Shown piece after piece: positions 9,796-21,400 of a DNA stretch of 64,000 bases (its first letter is position 1; the number at the start of each line of letters is the position of its first letter). Below the pieces are notes generated by a model, which made no database searches, had not been told where the DNA came from, and saw only the letters and a program-made list of their open reading frames with translations. The DNA comes from Sipunculus nudus. Taxonomy: Eukaryota > Annelida > Sipuncula > Golfingiida > Sipunculidae. The stretch is taken from assembly GCA_026874595.1 (NCBI GenBank), contig CM049310.1, forward strand, positions 83,861,056 to 83,925,055, in the 5' to 3' direction. Made by a program: the position numbers and the translations under genes.

Positions 9796-10585
9796 TCATA
9801 TCATTGCATGTTATAATCAATGTACTAATTATTCATACATATCTGCTTGTTTCCAGATTCTCAACTGCAGAGGTACCATGCCGCACATGTAACAGGGCAG
9901 TAGTTCAGAAATAACACAGAACAACAGGTTATACAAGTCTTTATTATGTTTAACCCCCCCCCCCAAAAAAAAACTACACCCCAGTTTTTCTCTATCCCCT
10001 TCAAATGATCTCCCTCTTTAATATGTAGGCTACCCCAGGTGCAGACTGGATTCTATACACGCTCCGAAGATGCAACGGATCTTCTGTGGCTAATATGGTA
10101 GAAACTCTCATTGTATGGCTATCGGACTCAATATATGGCAGGGCCTAATAATATTGAGTCCGATTCAATTGGGCTAAGGACAGGGTAGCACTTAAGCCCA
10201 GGTCGGTCTTTTTACCGAGCGCTACCGAGCGCTACCCTGGATTCACACCAGGCATTGCTCTGACCCGCGTGTGGCTACCGTGTGTTCGGACTTTTTACCG
10301 AGCGCTGCTATGGGTTCACACCAGGCAATGCTCTAACCCACGTGGGGCTACCGAGCGCTCGGATCTTTTACCGAGCGCTACCCTGCTCTTACAACTGGTA
10401 GTGTTCTTACATACTAGTTCAAACGTCTTGGGACTACCGAGCGCTAGGGACGTTTTACCGAGCGCCACTATGGCGCACATGACAAATGAAGTTTTAACCG
10501 CATTCAACACAAAACATCATATTCAATCATTTACATTTTTATTTGTTTATAGACCATGTATTAATATAGGCTCATGTTATCTTTC

Positions 10586-10587
<2 letters not shown>

Positions 10588-10640
<53 letters not shown>
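10588..10640 (+). repeat. (CT)n-(TA)n microsatellite
   Basis: A perfect CT run passes directly into a TA run, inside the foldback element. Confidence 0.9.
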
Positions 10641-10786
10641 CAAAAATGCTATATAAAAATATTATAAATGTAATCTATATACCAAGCAGTAAATCATGTA
10701 TTAATGTTTATAATGTAAAATTCCCTCTAATAAAAAAATTACTTACATTGAATATATATGTATTTTAACATTCCCTCTGATTCCAG

Positions 10787-10950
10787 TTCTTCTCTCCCTC
10801 CCTTTCTTTCTCTATCTTTCTTTCTTTCTCACTTACTGTCTCTCTTTCTCCCTTCCTTTCTTTATCTCTTTCTTTCTCTCTCTCTCCTTTATATATCTCT
10901 CTTTCTTTCTCTTTTTTCACTGTCTCTTCCGTTCGCCCTCTCTCTCTCAT
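10787..10950 (+). repeat. Polypyrimidine tract
   Basis: About 160 bases made almost wholly of C and T, rich in TTTCTCTC units. Such a tract can adopt triplex DNA. The open frames read from it are artefacts of composition. Confidence 0.85.
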
Positions 10951-10967
10951 ATATATATAAATATATT

Positions 10968-11006
<39 letters not shown>

Positions 11007-11135
11007 TATATGTAAATATATAGCTTATATTAAATATATTATATCATATCTATATACTGATATATGAATAAATGTTTTTATATATGTATCTCCAATTTAT
11101 ATGTATGTATATTTTTATATATACATATATATATA

Positions 11136-11176
<41 letters not shown>

Positions 11177-11667
11177 ATATAACCGTCATTTAAAGAAATT
11201 TATGCAAAAGTCGTTACACGGTTTGGTGAGAAATCATCAGACCTTATCCAGGGTATGGACATGGTTAATTAATTAGTTTGCTGGACTAACTATAAGAAAC
11301 ATGCTTTATTCTAATTATGATGTTTTGTGCTGAATGCGGATAAAACTAGTTGTCATGTGCGCGATGATAGTGCTCAGTAAAAAGTCCCTAGCACTCGGTA
11401 GTCCCAAGTATGTAAGAACATTGCCCTATGTAAGAGCAGGGTAGCGCTCGGAAAAAAGTCCGAGCGCACGGAAGCGACACGCGGGTCAGAGCGATGCCTG
11501 GTGTGAATTCAGGGTAGCGCTCGGTAAAAAGTCCTACCGAGGCTCGGTAGTGCTCGGTAAAAAGACCGACCGCTTAAGCCCCTATCAAACAGATTTTCCC
11601 CTGAGGGATCACCAAGTAATTTATAGAGTGAACAATAATTACTACAATAATTGTAAAATACACTTAC

Positions 11668-11859
11668 ATCACTGTCTGATTCACTGAAATAAACTCCTGT
11701 CCGCATCTCGGAGGACTGTCCAACTTCTTCAAAGTCTGACCCGTCATCATCTTCGGTACCTCGGGACTGCTGCCTGGGCCTACGGGCTGAACCTCCGTGT
11801 TTTTCCTTCTTTTTCGCCCACCCCTTTTTATCGCGTTTGCCTGTGTTTGGCTTTCCCAT
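11668..11859 (-). CDS. First coding exon of an unrecognised basic/acidic protein
   Basis: Sixty-four codons from an ATG in good context (A at -3, G at +4) to a consensus donor, GAT|GTAAGTG, phase 0. Residues 1-33 are strongly basic (Lys, Arg, Gly). Residues 36-64 are acidic and Ser-rich, ending in SESDSD. That is typical of a nuclear or nucleolar protein's N-terminus, with a possible CK2-type acidic stretch. I do not recognise the family. The rest of the gene should lie at lower coordinates, beyond the foldback element that occupies this intron, and may be partly outside the window. Composition and splice site make a real exon more likely than not. Confidence 0.55.
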
Positions 11860-11879
11860 CTTTATTCAACCGTCCGAAC

Positions 11880-13600
11880 AAGCCTGAATGATGGATTATT
11901 GGCAGTCTCCCTCACAAGTATAGATTATTTATCTTACGTAAACTGTCAAAGCTTACAATTGTGTTTCATCAATTGTGACACACAAGCTCATGTGGTCTCA
12001 GGGTCTCAGGGCGCAGCCATATTGAGAAATAGGGTAACATTCGGATGTCGGAAGCCAAATCTGATGCCAGACCGGACGCCATGCTTGAATGTACCAGCGA
12101 ACGGAATAAATAAATAAATATATAAGAGTGTGTGTGTTTGCAGTGTAATTTATATGTGAATTTATTAAATATTTATATACACGTGTATTAAATTTAATGT
12201 ATATTTAGCTCATTCTCAATTGGTCTATAATAAAAATGAAAGTAAAAATACGTCTTTATATCCCCAAGAATCATTAGCAGTCTGTGAGATACTCGAGGTC
12301 TATGACAAAAACATTTTCAGTTAATTGAATATTTTACTGATTAAAGCTAATCCGGATGATTAAGTTTTCATGATTTTAACCAATGCATTACATTTACATG
12401 TTCTTTTCAAGAAGGAAATAATAATTAATGGAACAAATTATCTCATTTTCATGCTGCATGAATTCGAGATAGCATGTTAATTATCATAACACAAATTTCT
12501 TAAATGTTAAATGCAATAAAAATCTGCAATTTTTCTCTGTTATTAGACTTCAAGAATCGAGACAAACATAACCGTGAAACGTCAAAAAAAATTAGAAATT
12601 ATATATTAAAAAGCCAATTTCATACATTTTATTGCATTATATCATTTAAGCTTAATATCAATGTTTCTTGAATAAATTGAAAAAGAAGCCTAAAATATGA
12701 GTCATTTTTGTGTCAGGGACAGGTAAAAACAAAAATAAACAATTATCTATGGTTTATAATTTTTTTTATTTTTAGCCCAGGTTATCTCACAGAAAATGAT
12801 TATAAAAAAAATATATGGACGTCACACTTTTACTCTTATTTTAAATATAAACGTGTCAACATGTTTCAGGACACTCATAAATAAATCAACAGAAAATACA
12901 AATATATGATTTTATTCTCCTGTTTACTGGTAAAAAGTAGGGCACCCTTGATTGACGTCCGGCTCGGCAACCGACTTGGCATCCGACATCCGGGTTTTAG
13001 GTCATACCTTTAAATATACTGGTCTCCACCACAACAAATCATTACATAGGTGTACTAGTTCAGATGTTTAGCATGATAAACTTTCATATACATTTAAATA
13101 TTTAAACAAAATGCACTTTTCCACGAAGAATTCTTCATATATTTCAAATATAAAATACCAAAAAGTAAGATAAAAGGTGCCAGTCAACAACATTCACAAT
13201 TTTGGTCATTGATCATACTAGTATTTTTTCTTAGGTTACAGGGGCGTATTTATTTCATCACACTTTTTCCATAGACGTCAAACTGTTTCCTTTATATGAT
13301 AAATATACATCTACAATGTAAGATAAATTTAAGATATTTAATAGATATATGATTAATCTCATGATGTACGTGTGTATGTATTTTTAAGATGATGCTATTG
13401 TTAAATGCACACCTTCCTGATATGGATATATATATATATATATGTAAGTAAAACTTAAAAATTTGATTATATTGTAAGTTCTTTAAATCGGACAACTAAG
13501 CTTTATTTATACAAAGCAGATGTAGTAGAAGATATATCTGAGAATTTAAAATGTATATTTCATAAGAGCAAAACATTTTGAATATAGTTTTAAAGCTAAA
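11880..13600. other. Gene-free stretch upstream of the basic/acidic exon
   Basis: Bases 11880-12100 would hold the promoter of the minus-strand exon; they are less AT-rich than the surroundings, with no TATA box picked out. The remainder is AT-rich without a supported gene. A short GC-richer segment at about 12950-13000 repeats a GACGTCCGG/CATCCGACATCCGG theme. A small (TA)n run is at 13427-13442. Confidence 0.4.
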
Positions 13601-13855
13601 TTGACACTCGTAGACACTAGGACCTTGCATGGGTTATGGAGGCTCAGACAGACAGTGCTGGATGCCAACTTTTATCAATGACATTTGATCTCAGGCTTTG
13701 GTGAATGTAGAAGGGATCAAGTGTCTCAATGCATTGGAAAACAAGGAAACCATTTAATGATGCAATAAGGAAAAATGTACCTAAGTGTTATATGAAAGGA
13801 TACATTTCATAAACAAAAAAATGTGTGAATGTGATTAAGTTTTCAATAGTTGATC

Positions 13856-14765
13856 AATGGCCATATAAGCTAAAATTTAATCCCATAAAAGTTTACCCAA
13901 TATTCCTGATTAACTAAGTTTAACAATGTCATTCATATCAAGGCCCTGCCAACTCTAAGAGATATAAATGAAATGCTACAAAGTACATGTATTTATATCT
14001 TATTAAATCTTAAAACATGTCAATAAGCACTTACATTAGATCCTAATATTTTACCACATTTGAATATTATGATTTAAATCCTGATTTTTTTTTAAAAGTC
14101 TCAACAAAACAAGGGTCCTGTGGGTCATGGCACTCAGCTGAAATTAATTCTTAGAATATTTGTATCAATCCTAGTGGCTGTGTTGACTGTGCACTTTGAT
14201 GGGCTACATGACGGATGGTGGAGCTCTCATGATCACATACATGTATTTGTAAAAGTTTCAGTATTTCAACTAAGTGACTGTAATATGCATGTAGCTTATT
14301 TATCTACTGGGAACTTAAAAAAATCCTGTAAATGACAGAATAATGGACATGAGCTGAAGCATAATAATAAATATTTATTTTATTAAATGAAATATAATAT
14401 TGTAAACAAAATTTTCCATTTTCAAATGAGCATAACCCAAATTTGATAAGCAAGTTAAAACAAGCTAATTAGGTATACACAGTATCTACAATGTGTAATA
14501 TATGAAACTTGTGGTATGCAAAAGAATAGTAACTGACCTAAGTGATACATGAATGTTTTATTTCTCAACAGTTTTATATATGGCCATGTGAGCTAAAAAT
14601 TAATCCCATGAAAGTTTGCAGAATATTCCTGATTAAATGATTGTACCTAAGTTATTTATATCTTGGTCTGGCCAACTAAAAGCAATAAGAATGATAAGTA
14701 ACAAAGTATTTACATCTTATTATATATTCAAACATGTCAATAAGCACTTATATTAGATCCTAATA
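13856..14765 (+). repeat. Direct repeat of ~195 bp, two diverged copies
   Basis: Copies at about 13856-14053 and 14577-14765 share a GGCCAT(A/G)T(A/G)AGCTAAAA start, an AATATTCCTGATTAA block and an ACATGTCAATAAGCACTTA block. They belong to the AGCTCAG repeat family, whose 3' end (CAGCTGA...CCATGACCC in reverse) is seen near 14105-14140. Confidence 0.6.
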
Positions 14766-15109
14766 TATAATCATATTTTAATATTAAAAAAATTAATTAA
14801 TAACATAATTTTGTGATATGTTGAGCTTAGGATTCAAATCCTGAAAAGTTATTTTGTTTGATCTAATTTCTGGTATACAATCAAAACTAAGTTCAATATA
14901 CATATATGATTGAAATAAGCTCTCTAGCTTAAAAAATATTATGTAAAGTGAGTAAATTTATTACCCAAGTTTTGACAGAGTGCATTATATTTGGGTGTAT
15001 AACTTCAAGAAATAATGACTTAATTTCTGGTTTGTACATAGGAAATATATAGAGGAATGGTTATGTTAAACATTATAAATATCAGATCAGTGGTTTTGAT
15101 ATAATGCAG

Positions 15110-15345
15110 TCCTGTTACATTGGGTTTTCTTAATGGAAAATTTTGGTTTTTCCTTAATATCTAAAAACAAAGTTGTAGTGACCAAGTTTTTGGTATGGTA
15201 GGAGATTTTTGGGACATCTAACTGTATGCAAAATTTCAGATTCATAGGTCCAAGAGTTTCAAAATGTGCCCTGTTAATGCACAAAAGCCCTGACGGATGA
15301 CATACCATCACCAAGGTTCCAATAACATGTGGGCACACCAAGGTA
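15110..15345 (-). repeat. AGCTCAG-family repeat fragment
   Basis: The minus strand matches the family body (phrases such as GACATCTAACTGTATGCA and TCCTTAATATCT), also seen at 23560-23720 and 50930-51070. No coding capacity. Confidence 0.6.
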
Positions 15346-15679
15346 GGGGGACCATAAAAAGCTTTTTAGTATATCATTTCAGTGCAAATTGAAAAATAAT
15401 TTATAGCTATGGGTGTTTTTTCCTTGACGTATTTTAAAACAGTATATCAGTATATGGCCTTATATATCATTACAGGTATATGGAGAAGATAGGTAGGAAT
15501 ATCAGTCTCAAAAGTGTGACAATGAAATTAAAATATTCTTGTGCCCCATGTGCCATGCATTCTTTACCTTAGAGCTTGTATATAAGCATTAGATTTCTGA
15601 TGTCTTGGGATCATACCTGTGCCCCCCTCAGTGGTGTCAATTTTTCACCCAGAGTGGGGGGGGATGAATCACACACACT

Positions 15680-15711
15680 CACACATATATATACACATAT
15701 ATATATACATG

Positions 15712-15753
<42 letters not shown>

Positions 15754-15755
15754 TT
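15680..15755 (+). repeat. (TA)n-rich microsatellite
   Basis: An interrupted ACACATATATA and (TA)n run. G runs and C runs flank it at 15655-15662 and 16010-16018. Confidence 0.8.
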
Positions 15756-15759
15756 ACCG

Positions 15760-18480
15760 TCTGTATGAAACATTTTAAATATATTACCGGTACAATTAAG
15801 AAAAAGGTTTTAGAAAATAAGGTATTATCTTTCCAGTATACTTTAATTCTAAACCAGATTTAGTTTTTTATAGTTAACTCATAAATGGAACCAGTCTATA
15901 ATTCTATTTATTAATATATTTCATTTGCAATATATAAATATTATTCTCAGAATAGGGGGGAGATAACATTGATCATCCCTCCCCTTGCAAATATTTGGGG
16001 GGATATATACCCCCCCCCATATTGACGCCCCTGGCCCCCCTGAAGTAAGTATGCAAAAGTAAGTATGCAAAGGGACAAGTCACATGAGTACTTTTGAATG
16101 CAGAATCAGGATTCACAGATGCACACACATACACATATATATTAAGTAATGTAAGACATCTGCTTTTGCATTAAATATAATTTATTTGATGACACACAGT
16201 CTCAGAGTACAGCAGACAAGTTATCTTCACATCTTATACTACCACGGTTACGACAAAGCTTGGACCTTAATACATCACCAAGTACACACTTGTCTTCATA
16301 TATAATACCATATGAAAAATACTGATTTCTTTATATTCTTTAAAAATTTATGAAAGTTAAACTATGTCCTTGCACTGATAAATTAAACATACACACACAC
16401 ACAGATCTGTACAAGTCTTTGCTTCACAACTCTACATGTATATGTATCAAAGTGTTTGTGTCCAAATGTTGTAATTCTGTCAAAATCAGATGTGATAAAA
16501 AGGTCTAAAAAATTTTTTTATGACATTTCATGATCATATTTCTGGTGTGTATTGTAAACTGAAGTGTGTAGATCCAGGTATTTAAGTATTAGATTCAGAC
16601 CTGATAACAATATATACTTATTATACAGGTGCATAGACATGAGAAATTAACATTATATGGCCATAATTCTAGTCTGTATTATAAACTGAATTGGAAAGAT
16701 CCAGGTATTTACATATTAGACATAATATAGATTTGCTGTGTATTTTATACTTAGTTTATACTTATAGGTGCTAAGGCATGTTATACATGTCACATGACAG
16801 TTGAGCATTTTTACTGCATCTTGAAGATTACTTGCATTCATTAATATATCTGTGTTACTATAATCTGTCACACCAAGGCGCGTCCATCAGTTTTGGACTT
16901 TCGGCAATAATTATAAAATGCTGATAATTATGTTACAGTGGCAGAAATTATGTGCATTCAGGTAACAAAGAATGATACATTTTAGTCCAACATGTTACTT
17001 GTATACTTTTCAAGTTCACAAATGTTGTATCACAAAGTGATAGTGCAGGAACTTATACCTGACAATGTATTTTATTATATTTATGGTACCAAGTACTAAG
17101 AGTGTCAAAGAATGTCCTTGACCCTATCAATTCAGTCAATATGTTGTGAAATAAACAGGCTGTTTTCTCATATATGAAATTGTTTCATTCAAATTATTTG
17201 CAAGGTACAAGGTGGTGGTTTCCTTACAAATAATTGCCTGGTGTACCCAGTTGATTTACTGATGAGTAATTTTCAAAATAAATTGACTTTGTAAATAAAT
17301 ATCACCGAAAACAATGCACACCTTGGTGGGACTGACTATATATCTGAATATTTTATTTCAGGATTAACTTCATGATATCTTAGAATCACTTTTGGCTTGG
17401 AGCCAAAGGTCACACTGCCAAAGGCCCCTGTGTAGTCATTTTTCTAATGATTAAACATTATTAGGTCACAACCAGAATCTTGGAAATGACTGAAGACTAT
17501 TACATCAACTAGCATTTACCCTTTCTTGCGTATGTCATATGGTTCCTGATAGATGGTGGCACTATAACCCCTTCATGAAAATTGTCAAATTTCTCAGGTT
17601 TTACGGGAAAATAAGGCAAATGGGGAATGCATGAAAGATCATAATATAATCAAAAGTATATCAAGAAAATTTCCCCATCATTAGTTTATCTTTACTTCAA
17701 TATCTAACAACTTTTAATATGGGCACACAGGTAACAGCATCTGTGGCATATTTTATGCAAATTTATAAGATCACCGTCCTTGTAGTAGATTGCGGACTCC
17801 CTCAAGAGGTAAATTTTCTGCTTCCTTTTTAATTACAAAGCTCCTTTTGGCTTCATCCTGCACCAAATAACCATTATCAATAACATATCTAGGACCACTG
17901 GCAAAATTTCTTGGTAAAAATAATGGTTCAGCTTCATAGGCTGTTACTGCACAATATCACATATTATAACCTATAGTCACATATTCAAAATAAACAAAAA
18001 TATATAATCATATCCATAATCAAAATACATTGCTTCCTGTGTATTTTTTATATTATGTACACTTCCTGTGTATTTTATATCTTTTGTACAACTTTCAAAA
18101 CTGATTTGATAAAAGTTGTATTTCTAAAGGAGAACTTGATTAATGTAAAGATATCTTTTTCTATATATACAAAAGTATAAAAAACTCAATCATCTTACAC
18201 CAGGGACTCTTACTGTGGTATAATTTTTCAGTTACTGTTGTTACAGTCCAGCAGGGGACAAATTGAGACATGTGTATAACTTCTGCAGTTTTTATACTAG
18301 ACACAAGAGCTCAGCATTTGTAAGGCTCTGTGGTCTTGACAGCCCCTCCTTGGGCAAGACCCATGCCCATCAGGAGCAGAAAGCACCACCACAGTTGAAC
18401 AAAATGACAGATGAAGCGCACAAGAATTGAATGTGTTTATCGCTCGACGGAGGTATCACAGGCTGGTTCATCTGAGCTGA
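15760..18480 (-). other. Probable PPP1R11 3'UTR and downstream region
   Basis: No other gene is supported. The PPP1R11 stop is at 18482. AATAAA signals on the minus strand lie at 17071-17076 and 16181-16186, so the 3'UTR could be 1.4 or 2.3 kb. A short duplicated block (CTGTATTATAAACTGAA...GATCCAGGTATTTA) occurs near 16540-16640 and 16670-16770. The real polyadenylation site cannot be decided here. Confidence 0.35.
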
Positions 18481-18481
18481 T

Positions 18482-21400
18482 TCAGCTTGACACAGCATCC
18501 GGACCTGGGTCTGTACCTGAGAACAAGAAGATATAAAAACAATTAAAAATTAAAATATTGGTGTGTATATATTGCATTTATCTTTCATGGCTATCATCAG
18601 ACATGATTGTTCACAAAATTACAGATTGTATCCTTCATATTATCATTTATCAGTGATTTATGTGCTTTAGTTTGTTCCACAGTTGGGAGCCCATTTACAT
18701 TTTTTAAAATTTTCATAAATTTACAGATCAGTTCCAAAAATTAAGCAGCAAGGGAGGAATGAGGCATAGGCCTGATTAACTGGAATAAAAGCAAAACCAA
18801 ATCTTGTTTAATATTTTAGTAATTCATTAATATCAATATCTGGGAAAGCAGTCTATTACAACATCTCAATAAATTAATGAAGGTTAAGGTCAATAGTCAC
18901 ATCCTCATTTAGCTATATTTTAAAGCTGTTGATTGGTTATTCAGTGTCATAAATATTCTAAATGAGCACAACAAATTGTGCATAATATGCCCATCATATG
19001 CCTGGTGGACCTCAGACTTCGTGTGAGATTTGCAGAGAATTTAATTTTGGTAAGAAACCCTATTGGTAAATATTTATAAATGAGTTTCATGGTAATCCAT
19101 CAGATTTTATATTAGCCATGATAACCCCAACAAAGTCTGGTGACCTCTGACCTCATTAAATACGCATGCATTTTACCAAGTATGTAGTTCAGGTGAGAAA
19201 CTCTATTGGATTATATTTCTGTTGATTTTTTTTTTTCAAAATGTATGATAATCCTGGTAAGTTATCTTGGCGGCACCACAAAGCAGTCTGGTGACCTTTG
19301 ACCTTATTAAATATGTGTGGATTCTGCCCTCTAAATGAACTTGGGTGAGATAATCTACTGGTAGCTACTAGGTAGTTGTGGTGAGTTTTGTGAAAATCCA
19401 TCAAAGCCCTAGTAATTTACTGAGGGACACTTAAAAGTTATTTGTTGGACGGAGAGACTTACAGTAGGTATACTATACCATAAAATGTAACTGTCAAAGT
19501 GAGGCTGCCGGCCCCAAGCAGAAGCCATGTCATTTGGCCTCAAGGTTAAGAAAGAACTGAGAGGTTGTAAAATATAAATGTTAGTTTTTGTTGAGGAGTC
19601 TAACATCTCATGTAAGGCCTTGGTTCCTCATCAGATTTAGTGTCAAACTTTGTTACAAAAAATACGTTACAGAGCATAATTGCCAAATTTAGAATTCCTA
19701 CACCAGATACAATATCATTTGCTATAAATGTTTGTAGCATCATCATGGTCATATAAAACACTGATTTTGTCCTAGCCCTAGTTCAGAAGGACATTTCTAG
19801 TGTCAATGGGTGCATCATGTTGGTGATCAGTGCAGTTCATTTGAATTTTATTTCAACGCCATGCAAAAGAATTTATTGTTCTACAAACTCTGGGGACAAC
19901 AAAAAAAAACTTTTTTCTTCTTTTTGAGACACAATAATTTTTGCCAACTTGCCCAGAATATACAAAAAAAATTAGATACAGTTCTTGAAATGGTATATAT
20001 TATCACCACAAAGTTTAACCACAAAATTTGTACCATAGCACAAATCAGCAACATTACTAAGAACTTTGTCTTCATTTGCAAAAATAAAAATAATAAAATC
20101 CAAGAAAATTGGGAAAGGCAAATTCTTAGTACATTATTTTTTTGCATGGCCTCATTGTATAAGCTTTTTATTTAAAAAACATAAAACTTTATGACTAAAG
20201 TGAACAAATGAGATGGTCAAATGACAGCTGTGTCATTTTTTAAAAAGTTTAAACTTAAAAAAAGTATCTCTTACCCCCTTGATCTTGATCATTTATGTAG
20301 CATTTCTTTTTGTGACCCTGGCAGTGAGGTGAGCATCCATCATCATCACTGTCGCTTTCATCTGAAGACTCTCCAAACAATTTTGGTTTCTCATAAATAC
20401 AGCAACCTGGGTAAAAAAACAGCATGTCTTTTACATAGGTTATCTACAATACATGGTAAGCAGTACTTTATATATTTAAAAAAAAATTAAAATCTGCCAA
20501 AGAACCCTAAATGAAATGGTTCCTGACACACTTTAAGTAGAGAATCTTAGTTTATGTAAGAATAACGAGCAGTGCTGCCAATCTGGGCTTAACAGAACAA
20601 GTGACCCATGGGTAATGTTGCTCAGCTGAATTTTAGAAAATTTTAGCAAATGCAAAATATACTTATGGTTTTTCATATATATTTGCATTTAATATGCTAA
20701 GAGGAAATGGCCCTGCTAAAATGAAACCATGTAAATTAAAGAATAATGGACATGGGCCAATGTAAAATAATAAACATTACTTTATCAACTAAAATAAAAT
20801 GCTGTAAAAAATTCAAATGAGCATAAATAAAAATTTAATAAGCATAAATCACATTTGCATTGTGTAATAAACAAAACTTGTGGCCTGAAATATTTAATGA
20901 TGCAATAAGGAAAAAAATGGGCCTAAGTGTTATATGAAACTTGAAAGGATACATTTCATAAACAAAAATTAAGTTTCCAATGGTAAAGTTTCAACAAGAA
21001 AAATGAATTTAGCTTTGAAATTATCAGATTTATTTTGTTTATTATAGTCCGTTCCACACCCCCTGTCCACCTGTTTTTTCGAGATTATCTCTACATAAGA
21101 CTAACTTGCAAAACAAAATTTGCACCAATGGCATAAAGAGGCAAAAGCGTAATTTTTGGTACCTTACCTACTCAAAATATAAATATTATTCACTTTACGG
21201 CCTGGTTGACATATCTCATATATATCCGTGGTTCATGGCGTCCCTAATAAGTGCCCATTGTTTATCCTCCTTGGATATGGACATAAAGTAATGTGACGTT
21301 GTCACCCCTAACTTAACGTGAAAACTTTACAACGGATATATCCTATAAAACCATACGATGGGTTTACGCTCGCCACTTGATTTCACTCATCAAGAAATTA

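Larger units (their letters stand above)
10191..11580. mobile_element. Foldback element with ~270-340 bp inverted arms
   Basis: The left arm (about 10191-10527) and right arm (about 11313-11580) are reverse complements over most of their length. Both outer ends read CTTAAGC(C/G) next to GGTCGGTCTTTTTACCGAGC. Each arm is itself built of repeated TTTTTACCGAGCGCTACC-type units and a TTCACACCAGGCA-type unit. The middle is low-complexity: (CT)n/(TA)n at 10588-10640, a 160-base polypyrimidine tract at about 10787-10950, and (TA)n near 10970-11000 and 11120-11172. No protein is encoded. This is the structure of a foldback or long-TIR non-autonomous DNA element. No target-site duplication was identified. 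Confidence 0.8.

Noticed and set aside
10758-11015. Leu/Ser/Phe-rich and Arg/Glu-rich frames as membrane or nuclear proteins
   Set aside because: They are translations of polypyrimidine and TA simple sequence.
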